Source: Sphingobacterium phlebotomi
GTDB lineage: Bacteria > Bacteroidota > Bacteroidia > Sphingobacteriales > Sphingobacteriaceae
DNA length: 64,000 nucleotides
Direction: 5' to 3'
Assembly: GCF_008180195.1 (NCBI RefSeq)
Contig: NZ_VTAV01000004.1
Coordinates: 124,001-188,000, forward strand
Part shown: positions 63,559-64,000 of the stretch, in pieces
How positions within the stretch are numbered: position 1 is the stretch's first letter
Layout of the letters: every line of letters starts with the position of its first letter
Notes under the pieces: generated by a model
The model's database searches: none
What the model was told of the DNA's origin: nothing
Seen by the model: only the letters and a program-made list of their open reading frames with translations
Program-made: the position numbers and the translations under genes

Positions 63559-64000
63559 ATGAGAACAATTGGAATTATCCCAGCAAGGTATGAATCCTCC
63601 CGCTTTCCGGGAAAACCATTGGTTGATATCGGTGGCAAATCCATGATACAACGTGTCTACGAACAGGTAAAGGGTTGTTCCGGTCTTTCGGAAGTCATCG
63701 TTGCCACAGACGATAGCAGAATTGAGGAGCATGTGCGCTCATTTGCCGGTAATGTGATCATGACTTCTTCGACTCACCAATCGGGAACAGATCGTTGTGC
63801 TGAGGTCGTTTCAAAAATAAGCGGTTTTGATGTTGCCATTAATATTCAAGGCGATGAGCCTTTTATAAGTCCTTTGCAAATTGAACTGTTGAGTAACCTT
63901 TTTCAAGATGCAACAACCGAAATAGGAACCTTGATCAAGAAAATAGATAACCCCGATGATCTGTTTAATGAAAGTACGCCGAAGGTGATCGTTAACTCTA
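63559..64000 (+). CDS. kdsB: 3-deoxy-manno-octulosonate cytidylyltransferase (partial, cut by right edge)
   Basis: About 147 of roughly 245 residues are visible. The enzyme activates KDO as CMP-KDO for lipopolysaccharide inner core. The N-terminus has the nucleotide-binding GIIPARYESSRFPGKPL, then EVIVATDDSRIEEHV, SSTHQSGTDRCAEV and NIQGDEPFI, all family signatures. It goes off the right edge at 64000. The start ATG 63559 is the usual N-terminus. The IS element lies directly upstream, so the gene's native promoter region may have been altered. Confidence 0.95.
   Translation, partial: MRTIGIIPARYESSRFPGKPLVDIGGKSMIQRVYEQVKGCSGLSEVIVATDDSRIEEHVRSFAGNVIMTSSTHQSGTDRCAEVVSKISGFDVAINIQGDEPFISPLQIELLSNLFQDATTEIGTLIKKIDNPDDLFNESTPKVIVNS

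Overview
The window looks like a chromosomal segment of a Bacteroidota bacterium, most likely a Sphingobacteriaceae-type organism (inference). The reasons are moderate G+C, many promoter-like TAnnTTTG boxes (some with TTTG 20 bp upstream, the Bacteroidota sigma-A pattern), a short primary sigma factor lacking region 1.1, a fused DAHP synthase/chorismate mutase, a fused E1 alpha-beta 2-oxoacid dehydrogenase, and a TonB-dependent receptor paired with a lipoprotein. About 43 protein genes, one tRNA, one insertion sequence and several regulatory structures can be supported. No CRISPR array, prophage, rRNA or plasmid origin was seen.

Layout. 1-9.3 kb: dinB (cut by the left edge), an O/P-type porin, lpxB, a small secreted protein, then a leftward block of two M16 peptidases, hemF and gpsA, and msrA. 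9.3-11.6 kb: an NlpC/P60 peptidase and a dipeptide epimerase, a murein-peptide recycling pair. 11.6-17.3 kb: a xylose block (SSS symporter, xylA, xylB) with a divergent LacI-type regulator and a matching operator at the xylB promoter. 17.3-23.1 kb: a monovalent cation antiporter, a LolC/E-like permease, fmt, a small Xre-type regulator and rpoD. 23.1-32.8 kb: a two-domain M16 protease, tRNA-Arg(CCG), a three-gene putative metal-uptake operon, a Xer recombinase, nhaA and an OmpA lipoprotein. 32.9-42.8 kb: nnrDE, an M1 peptidase, and the mreB-mreC-mreD-mrdA-rodA elongasome operon. 42.8-46.2 kb: nucleoside phosphorylase, IMPACT protein, EamA transporter, bioB. 46.2-51.0 kb: an aromatic amino acid operon (pheA, DAHP synthase/chorismate mutase, aroA, aroC). 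51-61.4 kb: E1 fusion, purL, a beta-lactamase-fold lipoprotein, an acyltransferase and an ABC exporter. 61.4-64 kb: a degenerate 21-bp repeat array, an IS3-family element and the start of kdsB.

The most interesting signal is upstream of pheA. A full-consensus promoter (46473-46504) is followed by a 17-codon leader ORF with seven Phe/Tyr codons (46523-46576) and three RNA structures: a 13-bp stem between the leader start and the region after its stop, a 9-bp antiterminator, and a strong intrinsic terminator. The first two exclude each other, as do the last two. This is the architecture of ribosome-mediated transcription attenuation, with Phe/Tyr as the likely signal for the whole operon.

Other unexplained structures are about 18 tandem degenerate 21-bp units (heptapeptide periodicity, 61512-61889), two interlocked inverted repeats between the Xer recombinase gene and nhaA, a His/Cys-rich small protein heading the putative metal-uptake operon, an 11-bp hairpin between mreB and mreC, and an A AAA AAG slip site joining the two IS transposase frames. 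All calls come from reading the sequence; no database search was possible.
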